A stretch of 38,972 bases of DNA from Helochares maculicollis (Eukaryota; Arthropoda; Insecta; Coleoptera; Hydrophilidae), in assembly GCA_033557835.1 (NCBI GenBank), contig JAWQRO010000441.1, positions 1 through 38,972 of the forward strand, written 5' to 3'. The position numbers and the translations under genes were made by a program. Below are positions 23,971-35,690 of this stretch, piece after piece. Every line of letters begins with the position of its first letter. Positions within the stretch are counted from its first letter, which is position 1. The notes under the pieces were generated by a model. It was not told the DNA's origin. It searched no databases and was given only the letters and a program-made list of their open reading frames with translations.

Positions 23971-25165
23971 CGAAATTTTGTTTGAATAATTCACCACGGT
24001 CGGATGGTCCCAGATATTATCAAGTATAAAATCGCCATGGTGTAACACAATTATAGCAAATTACACGTCTGTTTGCTCATGTCGGTGATTTTATTTGTTT
24101 GAAGGTAACAAGGGGACCCCATGATGTTACTTACATATCAAGTCTATAGTGCTAATATTATACACAACTAACTTGGCACCAAACAAAACCATAAGCTTGC
24201 TATGTTTTCAATCTAATGTGCAATGAAGAATTACGTTTCAAAGCCTTCCAGTAAGAGCCTTGATAACCTGCCTATATGAAAATCAGAAGAAAAAAAAGCA
24301 CTCAACCCTAATAAAAAATTCTAATACGTAATATGCAAATAGCGCAGTTCAAGATAACAACATATGGCACTTAATGAATTTTTACATTTGTTTACTTATC
24401 AAAGCTTATCTTCGCTGACGATTAACTTGGTACCTGTTACGAATAATACTCAAAACAGGCAAATAAAATTATTGTAAGCCCCCGCACTTGCACAAAAAGG
24501 GCGTGGTGAACTTAGGTTACTTATTAATGAAGAAAATAAATTGAAAGGAGGAGGTAAAAGATGATCAAACTAGAAAAAAAAACTAAATTGGGGCACCCAA
24601 CAAACATTCATTATATGAGTAGGTTTTGCTACATCAATGTCACATGGACATTTTCAAGTTCAAACTCACATTTAAATTAATTAGATATTCTGTATTAAAA
24701 GCGCCTTGAACAAAAAATAATTTTTAATCTCACTTAGATGGCATTAAATCAGCTGTATCTGGTAAATGGTGCCAGATAAGGCTCAGGTTACACTGATAAC
24801 GAAATAGGTTGCTTTTAAAGGATCGATTAAGCGCATTTCTGACGCTGTATTGAATGCCAAAGTAATCTCCCCAAACCCCCCAATAAACAACATATGCGAC
24901 CCAAAAATGTTCCAGCGTTCGATGAGAACTGATTTACTTCACACAAAATGAGTTAAGCGCAGTCTAGTGTAGGTAAATACTAGTGATTTCCTAATTAACC
25001 CTAAAATATAAATAATACGAAATGGTTATAGTGGATACGCATATTATAATTTAATTTGGGTTAGCAGTATAGGTCTAATGGAGCAACGCAGTCCCCGATC
25101 TATACCCATAAACGTAGTAGCACCCACATCTATAAATAAATGATGAATTCAGTGGAAGTACTTAC

Positions 25166-25336
25166 CAAAAAGCGTATCATACGTTGATAAAATATATATA
25201 ACATCTAATTTATAAGTAAAAAAAATAAACAAACTATACAATATTAGTTATAAAAGTAGAAAAATATAAAAATGTAGACTAGTTCGGTCACACGACAACT
25301 CTCGCACTCGCGATCGCGCTTTATGCGCAACACAGT
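25166..25336 (-). other. tob: Proposed first, non-coding exon of tob
   Basis: Between a minus-strand core promoter and a strong donor (TTTTTG|GTAAGTACTT, exon end 25166) lies about 170 bases with no long frame, as expected for a 5' leader. The start is placed near 25336, about 30 bases below the TATA-like box. The leader begins GC-rich (contains GCGATCGC) and turns AT-rich. An ATG near 25213 opens a frame that, if spliced to 6384, would end after about 17 codons, so it would be another uORF. Linkage to tob rests on strand, order and splice sites only. Confidence 0.45.
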
Positions 25337-25526
25337 AGGCTATGCTCCACGGCTTTGTCGATATATAACATCAAGAAATGTCCCGAATCTCCTGACGTCA
25401 CTCGTGACGTCACGTCAGAGCGGTTGCCAGGGCAACCGTTTGTTTAAATCCGAGTCGTACTGAATTGCGTCACTAGTGCATTGAATTTTACCCCAGGAGA
25501 CCTATTTTAAGCTCTCTCTCTCTCAC
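25337..25526 (-). promoter_or_regulatory. tob: tob promoter: TATA-like box, two CREs, palindromic X-box, GAGA tract
   Basis: Read on the minus strand, TTATATAT occupies 25369-25362, about 30 bases above the proposed start. Upstream lie two perfect CREB/ATF palindromes TGACGTCA at 25393-25400 and 25405-25412, starting 12 bp apart, the second running into another CGTCA half-site at 25413-25417. Three bases further is a perfect inverted repeat CGGTTGCC-AG-GGCAACCG at 25421-25438, which fits the RFX X-box. A (TC)n tract at about 25512-25525 reads as GAGA-factor sites on the minus strand. The block is GC-rich against AT-rich flanks. CREs and X-boxes are symmetric, so the promoter could also fire to the right, but no plus-strand gene was seen there. 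Confidence 0.7.
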
Positions 25527-25529
25527 TCC

Positions 25530-28500
25530 TTCTCCTTATGGATAAACACGTTAATTTACCCTCCTTATTTGTTGGATGCCCTATTGGTGTGATTTAGATT
25601 TCATACGCCTCATTTAACTATATTTTTTGTTTGTACATGATTAAGATAAATTGTTTACTTTTTCATTTATAGCAGAAAGGGAGCGCCTAGCTTTTCATAA
25701 TTGTTAAATGTTAGAAATCTGTTGCGTTTGGGCAAGTTGTTTTATTTTGCAATAATAACAACATATTAAACTGTCCACATTACCTTTTATTCCACGTATT
25801 TTGATTAGCTTCAGTTTACTTTTGGGCATTGACATTCATATATACTTTCAATAATTTATTTGACTTCTATAAATCAACTAATTACAGCAAGGTATTCTAG
25901 TAACACCTCTAACGAGATTATTTGCTGCAATGAAATGGGTATGATATTAAAAGTATCGTTAATTGTTAGGTCTGCCGGAAAGTTCATTTGAAACATATAT
26001 ATAGTTCTTTCGTTTAGTGATCGAATTGGTAAGAGAGTGATCTTGTAAATTGGAAGCCCCAGATAATTTTCCATAAAGTATGCAGACGGAGTTTAAAAAA
26101 TTTGAAGCAAACGAATTCGATCTGAACGATAAAAAACCGTCTAACCAATAACCATGTTAGACAAACAATACGTGAGTAATTTGCTTCTAAAGACAAAACT
26201 TCTATTTATAAGTAAATATTAGTTATTTTAAAATAGTGTACTAAACTCAGAATTCTAGCATCTTAATTTGCAAATATATAATCCACACAAAGTGTCCTGA
26301 CTGATTAGTCGACTCATTAGCGCGCAGCCTAAACTACTGAGACAAGATGAGTGAATTTTCTTAGAGATATTGCTATTATGATGTAAATAATACATCTTCT
26401 TGTTAAACCTATTGTGTTTCTATCCGCTGCTAATTTTAATGGTTTTATCTTGTTTTCGACGCACTGAACTTATTCAATCAATTTTTCAAAATCTTCCTCT
26501 TCTAGCCTTCGTTATTTTTTTGTTGGGTTTTGTGGTTTCATTCTAACTATTTGGCCGTAGTAATTCTGCTGTCTTTTTTTTGTTCGTTTTAATTTGATCC
26601 ATTTAGATTTTTCCACGAGCTTCGCAAAATATTTCACTTCCATAGCTGTTATCCCCTTTTCGAGCTTATGTAATGTCCAAATTTAATTTGTATACGATTG
26701 CTTGTGCACCGACAAAAGTATATTATTTGGTTGATCCACAGATTATTTAAGAATATATTATACATATATTATATACTTTTTATTATAGTATATATTTATG
26801 TGTGTGTTTTTCGCCCCCTTTTTGCTATCACTAGATCGATTTTGCCATCGATCTATATGATTCCTAGATATTTTTATGAACAGGAGTGATCATATTGTTT
26901 TACCAATTCATAGTATTTCTTTCGTCCTAAAATATGTACGAAAACTGTCAACGATTCATTCTTTGAACACATGTTCGAACGATTGTTTCATTTTCGACTC
27001 TATTTTGTTAAACCCGTTTATAATTTACTTAGCGCTTACTTTACTTCTTCTCTATCTATTTCCTTTTGATCTTAGTTGTGTTCATTTTTTTATTGTTTTT
27101 AATAGCTATAGCATTTTTGCTATTCTTCAGTATTCGTCTTTAGTTCATATGGATTAATCCGAATTGGCTTAATTTATTTTTTTTTACCTCGTTGGGTTAC
27201 ATTATTTCTATTAACTTTATAATATTTCTCATTCTTATCTCTGCCAAATTATTTCCAGCTTTACTTAATCATTTCGTTTATATTCTTACTTTTTTCCTAA
27301 TTTTACCTTATTATTCTTTGCGTTGTATTTTTATTTTAATATATTTTTGCTAGAGATTTTTAATTACATCGGAAAAATTGAAAGCGCTATAAACATAAAA
27401 TATGTGTTAGAATCTTTGTATAAAAATAAGTGACCCTTGTTTGGTCACTTTTAAAATGTGCATTAAAATTGGATAAATTAATGGTCTTATAAGAAAGCAA
27501 TTATGACTGTGCTCCCTTAAAAGCAAATAAATACGTTACGCCATAGTTTGGAAATCTACCACACAATAAATTTTTGAGAATATATTTTAAAAATTGGGTA
27601 AGAAGTGATACTTCTACTATAAAAATGACGATAATTTATAAATTGCTGTTTTTAGAATTGAGAAAATTGGTATGCAAGCCTTTGTAAATATTCATGTTTA
27701 CAAGAGGATCCAAGGGGTGGTTCTATAGAAATATTAATACTTCACAAAATAATTTCAAGAAAAGGGGGTTTACATGTTAAATTATGTTTACTGGTGATTT
27801 TTTAAAACGGGAAGATATTTTCATGAAATGGCATTTGAATTGACTAAAAAACGTGGCTTGGCTAGTATTGTTCTTGGTAATGCAGCATGGGGCGACAAAT
27901 TTATTATTTGGATGTAAAAATTAACAATTATTTAGTAACACTAGCAAAAATTTTAGCTTCTTTGAAATTATGCAAGGTCTACAGGTGTTGCAAAAGTTAA
28001 GGATTTGAAGTTTGAGGATAACCGCATTTTATCAAAATTAAGTCTTCGACCCTCGAATTCGAATCGTAGTGTAAAGCTATTACTAATGTAAAGAATTAAG
28101 AAACTTTCACCACGGCTGCTTCGCTCTCAGCTTACACCAAAAGAGAACAATGTTCACTGATCACGAATCCTAGATCTAGGATTACGAACCATGGGTAAAC
28201 GGCAGAGTTTGGAATGTGAACATTCAAATTAACCCTGCAAGAAAAAGGACAAAAACCAACCATTCGCAGGAGAATAAATACTTAGTTTTTTGGAACTCAC
28301 AAAGCGTAGAACTGGAACATTTCGACAAATTGAGCTTGTTTTGAAATATTTCACCATTAAAGAGGCAAAACTTTCGTGCCAATCTAATATAACTGAGATA
28401 ATCATAGAATTGGCAGAAGAATTGAAATTTTTGAATAATTAATACACTGAATATATTCTGAGAATTGAATCAAATCACGAAAACTTAAATTTGATTGGTT

Positions 28501-28799
28501 ATGAATATCAACAAACTTTTTGGTTACAGGCAACAGATTGATATGAGGTTTATTTTCAATTGATGACTGTACTGACACACATTGAGAAGATGATATTTAT
28601 TTTGAAGTTGTAAGGATCAGTGTTTTAAATAATCTGACTAATATGAAAAATCATAAATTTTTAAATTTACGCAAGCGAAGTTATGGGCAATTATTAGTTC
28701 CTTAATAAGAAGTGCTTGTAACTAATAAAATATAGTGTATATGTAAATATGTAGTTGAATAAATTTTGCGGTTCGATTTAGACTTATTCATTATAGTCT
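25530..28799. other. Intergenic AT-rich sequence upstream of tob
   Basis: No gene, RNA or clear transposon was recognised. There are TA-rich low-complexity stretches near 26755-26800 and T-rich stretches near 27170-27360. Short open frames at 25874-26196 (minus) and 26698-27157 (plus) have the Ile/Leu/Phe/Tyr-heavy composition of chance frames in AT-rich DNA. One perfect palindrome at 28166-28183 is listed separately. Confidence 0.5.
28166..28183. repeat. 18-bp perfect palindrome
   Basis: AATCCTAGATCTAGGATT is its own reverse complement. A second small inverted repeat, GAACA-A-TGTTC, lies 11 bases to the left at 28145-28155. Either could be a dimeric transcription-factor site. No known consensus is matched with confidence. 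Confidence 0.6.
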
Positions 28800-28990
28800 C
28801 TCTAAAGAGCAATAGACTTGTTCCAACGAGACATAACATTCAGCAACCCATCTTTCTATTGTACTAATTGAAGGCGAATAGTCCTTACAAACTTTTAACA
28901 TTCGCTTTTAAATTTCCTTTGCTCTTAAACCTTTCAACGATAAAAATTCAATCACTACACAATACTTGATTATTTCATATTAAAAAAATA
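28800..28990 (-). mobile_element. Decayed mariner fragment, relic 2 (N-terminal DNA-binding region)
   Basis: On the minus strand the translation KYCVVIEFLSLKGLRAKEI, then after a stop KRMLKVCKDYSPSISTIERW and VAE, matches the N-terminal helix-turn-helix region of mariner transposases of the type found in many insect genomes (pattern VIKFL..KGL..KEI, SPS.STV.RWVAEF). The region expected to read FKRGRTSL is out of frame. No catalytic domain follows, so this is a truncated relic. It differs in sequence from relic 1, so it comes from a separate mariner lineage. Confidence 0.65.
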
Positions 28991-28999
28991 CTGTGACAC

Positions 29000-30319
29000 G
29001 TCGATACTAAATGTCTTGTAAACAAAGAACAAATTGGCAGATTGAAATGAAACTACCAACAAAACAAAAAGTAAAATATCTTAAATTTTAAGATGTCCAA
29101 TGTTTTGCTTACATCTTTAGTTGTTAATGAAATAACCTAATGGGCATTCATCTTAAATAGTGTATTTTTTATTAAAAGAATGAAATAATTTAGCAAGTTG
29201 GATTAAATGTTAGCTTCTGGAACATTAAAACGTTTCAAAAGTCATTTGATGACAAAACAACAAAAGCATCAACGTTTTGCGAAAAAAATAAATTTCTAAC
29301 AAAAAGATGCTTAACAACATTATCATTTTTTATTCAATACATGTGCTATGTTTATCTATTTACTTTATATAGTACGCAATAGACTGTTTTGATTGTCCTC
29401 AACACCGTTTTTGCTGCTATCGTGAATTTCTTATCATTGTTATTTTCAAGCGCATGCATGGTCCGTACCATATACATATTTATTCGCTCCTACGTAATAT
29501 ACAAATACTTGTTCAAATACATGTATGCATGTACAGCGCAATATACGTAAATTCCAAACATTCAAGTAACTGAGTTAAATGCAAACATGTAAGTTGGAAG
29601 TGATCAATTTTTAATTTGTATTTTGGAAACAACATTTCCGTGAAGGCGAAAAAATATTAGAAAGCGAGCTGAGCCAAATTTTCCAAAATGTTCAAATAGC
29701 CCAGCACGAGCGTTGACTTGATTTTATCAAAGGTCATTAGAGTGGGGAGGTTTAGACTATCAATTAGGTCAGGTAGGCCCGGGCTTCTGGAGCTTAATCT
29801 GCTGTCGTTATGTAAAACAAGGCAAATAAGTGTTTTTATCCTGCGAATACAACCTGGTACGCAAAGACAAGTTCTTGTTCATTTGCAAAATGTTTAATTA
29901 ATTATCAAGACAAGCATCAAGGATCGCGGGAAACAAAGAAGAATAATTTTTAATGCATACAAAAGACATTGTAGGTCAAGTTTGTCGGTAAATTATTTTT
30001 TTATAACAATAACAACAAATTTTAACTACTATCTTTTGTGCTATTAACCAAGGTTCGGCTGCGGACGTCGCTTTAATTGCACTTCCCCCTATTGATAAAC
30101 ACTTGCTGACTAGTCCGGATTAATAAGAGAAAATGCTTGTGATTTGATGTTTTAACCTACTTTTAAGTTGAGCTGAATAATATAAAAGGGTTAAAATAAT
30201 AAATTTGCGTTAAATAAAGTGGGTGTATTTAAAATTTGTTAATCGATACGATTTAAGATAATTAATAAGCGAGTGAATTAGCTGTGAAAACGAGTGAGTG
30301 AAAGGAAGAACGGATGCTT
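29000..30319. other. Intergenic sequence
   Basis: Mostly AT-rich, with a mildly GC-richer portion near 29640-29830 that includes AGGTCAGGTAGGCCCGGGC. No frames, RNAs or transposon similarity could be supported. Confidence 0.4.
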
Positions 30320-30480
30320 AGATTTTGGGGCAGCTCTGGCATATTGGTTGCTTGACGTCAGTTTTAGGGTCGGGCGGCGTGAAAATGTCAAAGTTCGCCT
30401 GCTCAATCGATATAGCAAGCAGAGCAAAAGCACCCCGGGCTCAGCGGCTCACTGATCTGGCCAAGGATTCTCTCCATTCC
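30320..30480. promoter_or_regulatory. GC-richer block with a perfect CRE
   Basis: This block contains TGACGTCA at 30353-30360, then GGGTCGGGCGGCG, ATCGATA, CCCCGGG and CAGCGGCTCACTG motifs in otherwise AT-rich DNA. It lies about 5 kb upstream of the proposed tob start. It may be a distal enhancer or an alternative tob promoter; no splice donor or TATA box could be tied to it. Confidence 0.3.
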
Positions 30481-31139
30481 TTCCGTATTTTCTAAAGAAA
30501 AGTAATTCAAAAAATTTCATATATCTAAGATTCATGCTTCACCTGCATATCCTTCATTCCTCGAGACCGATATTTGCTTATGCGAAGCCCTGCAAATGAA
30601 ATCGTGAAAAAATCCAAATGCGACCCCATTTCCAGCAGCTTCATTTCATTTGTAAAAATTATTTTCTATAGCCATTAAGTGGAGCGATTATAAGAATTTA
30701 TTCCTGGAAGTGCAATATTTAGTATTTTAATATAAATTGTCTAAGAAAACATTTTTCTTCAGATTACCTCGAGGTGGATTATAAATTTTAGCAACTGCAT
30801 ATTTTTGCTAATAATTTTAAAGCCTATGTTTTATGTGAAAGAATTTTCAATCTATTATTTTGGACTAACCCTTATCTACGATTTTACAATAATAAACGTA
30901 CCGCCAGCTTCATCAGCCTACCCCAAAGATGTTAATATTTGCTTTATGGCATATATGTATTGACACATAAACGTTATTTCATCAAAATTCTGATATAAAA
31001 TTTTAATGTGACCGTAACACATTCCCCAACGTGTCTATTAGAAGCATGAAAAATAGACAATTTCAGAAAGTGAAACCATTGAACAGTTACAGACATGTTA
31101 TGTACAAGAAGTGTTAGGGTTAGTGTAAGTACTCAAAAA

Positions 31140-31465
31140 CGAGGTGTCCCTACGCGTGTCATTATCACAGAGAACGTCGGGACGTCCCGTCTCCATCGAC
31201 ATCAACATCTACCTCAAATTCTACCCCAAATTGACCGGCATTAGAATTGTAGGTCGAGGTCAGGGCTTGCCTGGTCGATGAAGGCGCTTCCATTGCGCAA
31301 AAGCACGCGGAATTCAGCTGGCACTTATTACAAACCCCTTCCCGAATTTCCGGCAATAGAAATATTATTTTTATATACTTTCGCCCACCTTACAGTCGCT
31401 CGCTCCCTTTACTCTCTACTCTCTACTCCCGTCAAATCAAGAGTACTATACCCAAAAAAGTAAAG
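31140..31465. other. GC-richer block with short degenerate tandem repeats
   Basis: The region includes a degenerate hexamer-like run (CATCGACATCAACATC near 31195-31210) and a 7-mer repeat (CTCTCTA twice, near 31410-31430). Open frames of about 60 codons on both strands (31165-31356 minus, 31278-31463 plus) have no recognisable similarity. It is probably non-coding, possibly regulatory. Confidence 0.25.
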
Positions 31466-34400
31466 GGATGCGTGTCTACTTTGCTGCCATACGACAATTA
31501 ACATCTTAATTAAAAGCCTGCAACACGCAAGAGTCGGAAAGAGGTTTCATTAAAAACTGATATCTTGATTATGAATTACTCAGCACTTGCTAGTAGTTTT
31601 GCTTGCTTGAAATTTTTAATTTTCTCAGCTGTTTCATCACAATATTATTGGTCAGTAAAGTGCCCCCTTCATATTAACATTGAGGCTATTACTAAGCGTA
31701 CTCTTGGTAATACAATGCTAATTAGATTCTATGTTTAATATTATCGGCGCCATCGATTATTAAAAAAGTTGAAAAAATTATTTACTCGAGTTCTTCAATG
31801 TACATTACTAGCATTTCTTACTAATGTTTACTTTTGGTGGTAAATTTTATAGTTATATTTTTTGTATTCTTATAGTAAAGATTGTAACTTCTACAATCAG
31901 CAGCTATTCCCAAAAATTTAACTATTTTTCTTTCAAATTTGAGGGTAGTCTCTAAATATACATATATTAAGTTAAACTGCGTAAATTATTGTCATCAAAC
32001 TTTGTATAACACTGTAGAATATGTACCGGGTTCATCTATTTTATATAAAACAGATAGTTATGCAAGAATTATTCTATATACTAATTCTATTGTTTGTTAG
32101 AAAACTAATGAAATTTAGAAAAATAAATTCAGTATTAAGTTTTATTATTTTTTCATGAAATAATGACTTAAGAATAATAATTTCAAGAACCTTTGTTTAT
32201 GCGTTTCTTCACATTATCTGCATGATTATTTCAGCGATAAGAGCCTGTTACTTTTCATCTTCTGTTTCGTTTTGTGAGGCCATGAGCTCTTAAGTCAAAC
32301 ATCTGTCTAATAAAAGTAGCTTAAAAATAGACTGGTTCTGAAAGAGGATGTTGTAAAATATTTTCTAATGCTTTTAAGGCTCAGAAATAAGACAGTGTAA
32401 TATCAGTACTACTGTATAGAAATCCTATTCTGAAGGAAATTTGTATTTCATACTATTAAATACTACTTTTGCCGACTAAATTGGTAAGATATTCCATTTT
32501 GTTAATTTGATTATTTTGACGTTGATCTCTTGTACTGTATACGTACTACAAATTGTGTATACAAAAATCTGGCTCAAAGCAGTTTCATTTCCAAGTTGCG
32601 TTTTTGTATAAAACTGGTTAATTTCTAATATAAATTTTATACTCAAACTCTGTTATCGCGCAAATTTTCATTTTTTAACTTCAACCTAACTTCTTAACCG
32701 AGCGGGCCTTTATATCCAATTAAACCTTATAAAAAGACCTTCCGATCTTTAGGCAGTTATTGTAGTTCTTATTTTAGCGTTTTGTAGTTTTTTTTTCGAT
32801 AGAACGATTATGTTGACCATTACTATTCTGCTTGCTGACCATAATAATAGAACCGGTTGCCTGTCGACCAGGATTTTTCATTACATTAAGTCCATTCCCT
32901 ATAAGTTTTGTAAATGTTACTTTAGAATGACGATTTTTCCAAAGTAAATGTAAGAAATTCTATATATTTTAATAAACAATCTGCAATATCCAAATTAGCT
33001 GGATATAACATCAACTTACATAGTCTAACAGTTTATCATTTTCCAAATTCAATGGTACAGGTCATATGCATTTTTGACAGTACTAAACAATTTAAAAACT
33101 TGATACGCCTGGTTAAGCAGAAGATACTTATATAAAAATTGGGCAATTTACGCCTGGGTTTTAATTTATAGTTTTAAAAACTAATAATACAAAATGTCTG
33201 TATCTAAATATAAAACTTACAAAAGTTAAGGTGAGTTGTTATGATTATTTTATATACGACAAAATTTTAACTAACAGGATCATGCTTTTAGTAAAGAGGC
33301 TGTTTGCCATTGGCTCATGAAAATATTGTATTCTGTCAGGATATTTTGTTACTATCATCAAAACATTTTGGGGTTAGATAAACATGATACATTTTCAGTC
33401 AAAAGCTTTAAAGCTTGGAAATGGAGATTATTGCAGAGTATATGTTTAAATAATTTAAAAAAAGTATTGTAATATATTGTTTACTGTTACCAAATATTAT
33501 ATCTAAGCTATACCTTCGAAAATTTCAAAATATCTAGTTAGTTTTAATGTGATATAATGATATCGTTCTATGAGATGAATTGATTACAAATCGGCTTTAG
33601 CTGTAAATTGCTATTTTATTTAAACTTTTCCACAAGTAAAAGTATGAGCATTTTCAAACGAGAGTACTCTAAGAAATATGTACATGTCCATGTCTGTATG
33701 TTTGCAAATTAATGATTCGTTATAATCTAGGTTGTGAAAGTTCTAAAGAATTTTATAGATCAAATATATTTATTCCTTGGTAATTTTTCATAAATAAAAT
33801 TCCCAGTATGCATTGTGGCGTTTCCTTATATAAACTCTGGGTATCGACTGCAATGTGTATTTTAAAATTATACTGTTTTTACATCCTCATATTACTATAC
33901 GCTTTATAGTAAACAGAAAGATCTTCTGGTTTTGAGGTCTTCTGAATTCATTTTCACTATATTGTCTGTGTGAATGTATATATAAAATATAGCGATCACA
34001 CTCGTTAAGTTGAAGCAATTTTGAGGTACCAGAAGTACAATTTTTGTAATTTTGAAAATGCCCTATTTAGTATGGAGTAGGATAAAATATTTACCAAATT
34101 GTTAAAAAAATGCTTAATATTGTACTGAAAAATAATTGACTATTCTTTATGAACTTACTGCATTGTTGAAGTGTGTGTAAATTATAAAAAATTAAGATTT
34201 TATATTTAATGTTTTTAATTATTAAGATCCATAGACACATTTATGTATATATGTACATGGAGAAACTCAAGATTTTTACTCTACTAAGTATTTGTATGTA
34301 ATGAAAACATTTAAAGGAATTAACGAACTCAAAACTTAGCACAATCTACAATTGAAACAACTACAGATTTTCTCATTTGTAGATGTTATAACCTTTTATA

Positions 34401-35066
34401 TCTTTTGCACATTTAACAAAATGATAGAAACTTCTACGTTCCCGTTTCTATTAAAAAATTTACCCCTTTACTTATGACTTGTGCCTGAACTATCACTTGA
34501 GCGAATTTATATATTTTTATTGTCTTTGCTCGAACGGTGTGACGGAGTCGATGCAACCCTTTTCATAATCTTGTTTATGTTCCAAGGTAAATACTCAATA
34601 CTCGCATAAAGAAGATAGTCTCAGTGAAATAAATGTTTGTCAGCTTAAAGAATGTTTACTTGAAAACTTTTGGATTCTGACATATATTTTGCTAAGTCCT
34701 TGAATAACAAAATTGTTTTTTCTTCAATTGCATACTTTTGACCTCTTTAGAATCTTTACTATTTATGATAATTCTATGTCATCACTATTAAAATTTTGCT
34801 CTTGCATTGTAATTTATACCCATATCTTTAAATTAAGGAAGCAATTCAAAAAACTAACTTACAAATACAGGTAAACTTTAATTTTTTTCGAGACATTATT
34901 TTTCTTACTTCATCAGCTGTGATACTTAGAATTGACTATACTGCAACTATGCTTGTCCTATTAAAGCAATCAAATCATCATTATTTACACTATGACCATT
35001 ACAATCAAAAGACAGCTCTTAAGTAAGAAACTTTCCTTTTATACAGGACAGTTGTTTATATACTAA
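31466..35066. other. Intergenic AT-rich sequence
   Basis: No coding region, RNA gene or repeat could be supported here. It lies between armadillo and tob, outside any predicted exon. Confidence 0.45.
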
Positions 35067-35690
35067 GTTAGTCAATAAGTTTTCTGGTCAATATGAAAGG
35101 GTTTTGCTATTAGCTTAATTTTTTTTGTTACGTTGATACACTGCATATAAATATATGTGAAGTTTCATTTTCATCTATCAATTCATTCTTTGTTTACAAT
35201 ATTTTAACTGGAGTAATGGTTTTCAGAAAACAATGGAACAAAATTTCAATGCCACTTTCTCAGCAAAATTTAGAACAGTTTCGAAAGGATAAAGTGGATT
35301 TTGAGCATCGATTTATCGCTATGGATGAGACTTGGGTCTATCACCGTGATTGTGAATTAAAACAAAAGGTGCTAGCCAGTTTTTTGGGATACGATAGGAA
35401 TTTTGTTTGTGGATTATTTGCAAACTGGTAAAACAATAAATTCTGAATATTATTGTAACCTTTTAAGCTAGCTGAAGGAAAAAATTAGTGAAAAAAGACC
35501 TGATTTGCAGAAGACAAAATCCTTTTTCATCAGGACAATACACCGTCACAAGAGCATTTTGACAATGGCTAAAATCTGTGAATTTAAGTTCGAATTGTTG
35601 GAGTATCTACCATACTCACTAGCTATTTCCATTTGTTTGCAGACTTGAAAAAATCATGCGTGGAAAGCGTTTTTCATAAAATAATTTTCT
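35067..35690 (+). mobile_element. Decayed mariner, relic 3 (Himar/irritans-like), internally deleted
   Basis: The left end has a mariner-like terminal repeat, GTTAGTCAATAAGTTTTC and onward at 35067-35090. The coding part starts late: SQQNLEQFRKDKVDF then HRFIAMDETW near 35255-35335, with the first catalytic Asp codon at 35324-35326. About 20-25 residues are missing before KVLASF, because the first and second Asp lie only about 70 codons apart instead of about 93. KTINSEYYCNLL (near 35430-35465) and TMAKICEFKFELL (near 35563-35600) are in a different frame. HQDN, with the second Asp codon at 35534-35536, is kept. The third Asp motif YSPD has become YSLA. KIMRGKRFS near 35650-35680 is the last match. 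No right-hand terminal repeat was found. The element is inactive. Confidence 0.85.

Larger units (their letters stand above)
6385..25165 (-). other. tob: Very long 5' UTR intron of tob (proposed)
   Basis: The proposed intron runs from a donor TTTTTG|GTAAGTACTT (GT at 25165-25164) to the acceptor at 6386-6385, about 18.8 kb. Most of it is AT-rich sequence in which no gene was recognised. Other sites that look like minus-strand donors exist, for example AAG|GTAAGAAA near 8533, so extra or alternative 5' exons are possible. Embedded items are listed separately. The stretches 7400-15600, 16900-21000 and 21700-25160 otherwise show nothing that could be supported beyond short chance open frames. 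Confidence 0.5.

Noticed and set aside
26698..27157. Two overlapping Ile/Tyr/Phe-rich frames
   Set aside because: They follow TA- and T-rich DNA and look like membrane segments only because of base composition.
28145..28155. Steroid-receptor element suggested by GAACA-A-TGTTC
   Set aside because: Spacer length and half-sites do not fit insect EcR/USP sites (AGGTCA type), so no specific factor is proposed.
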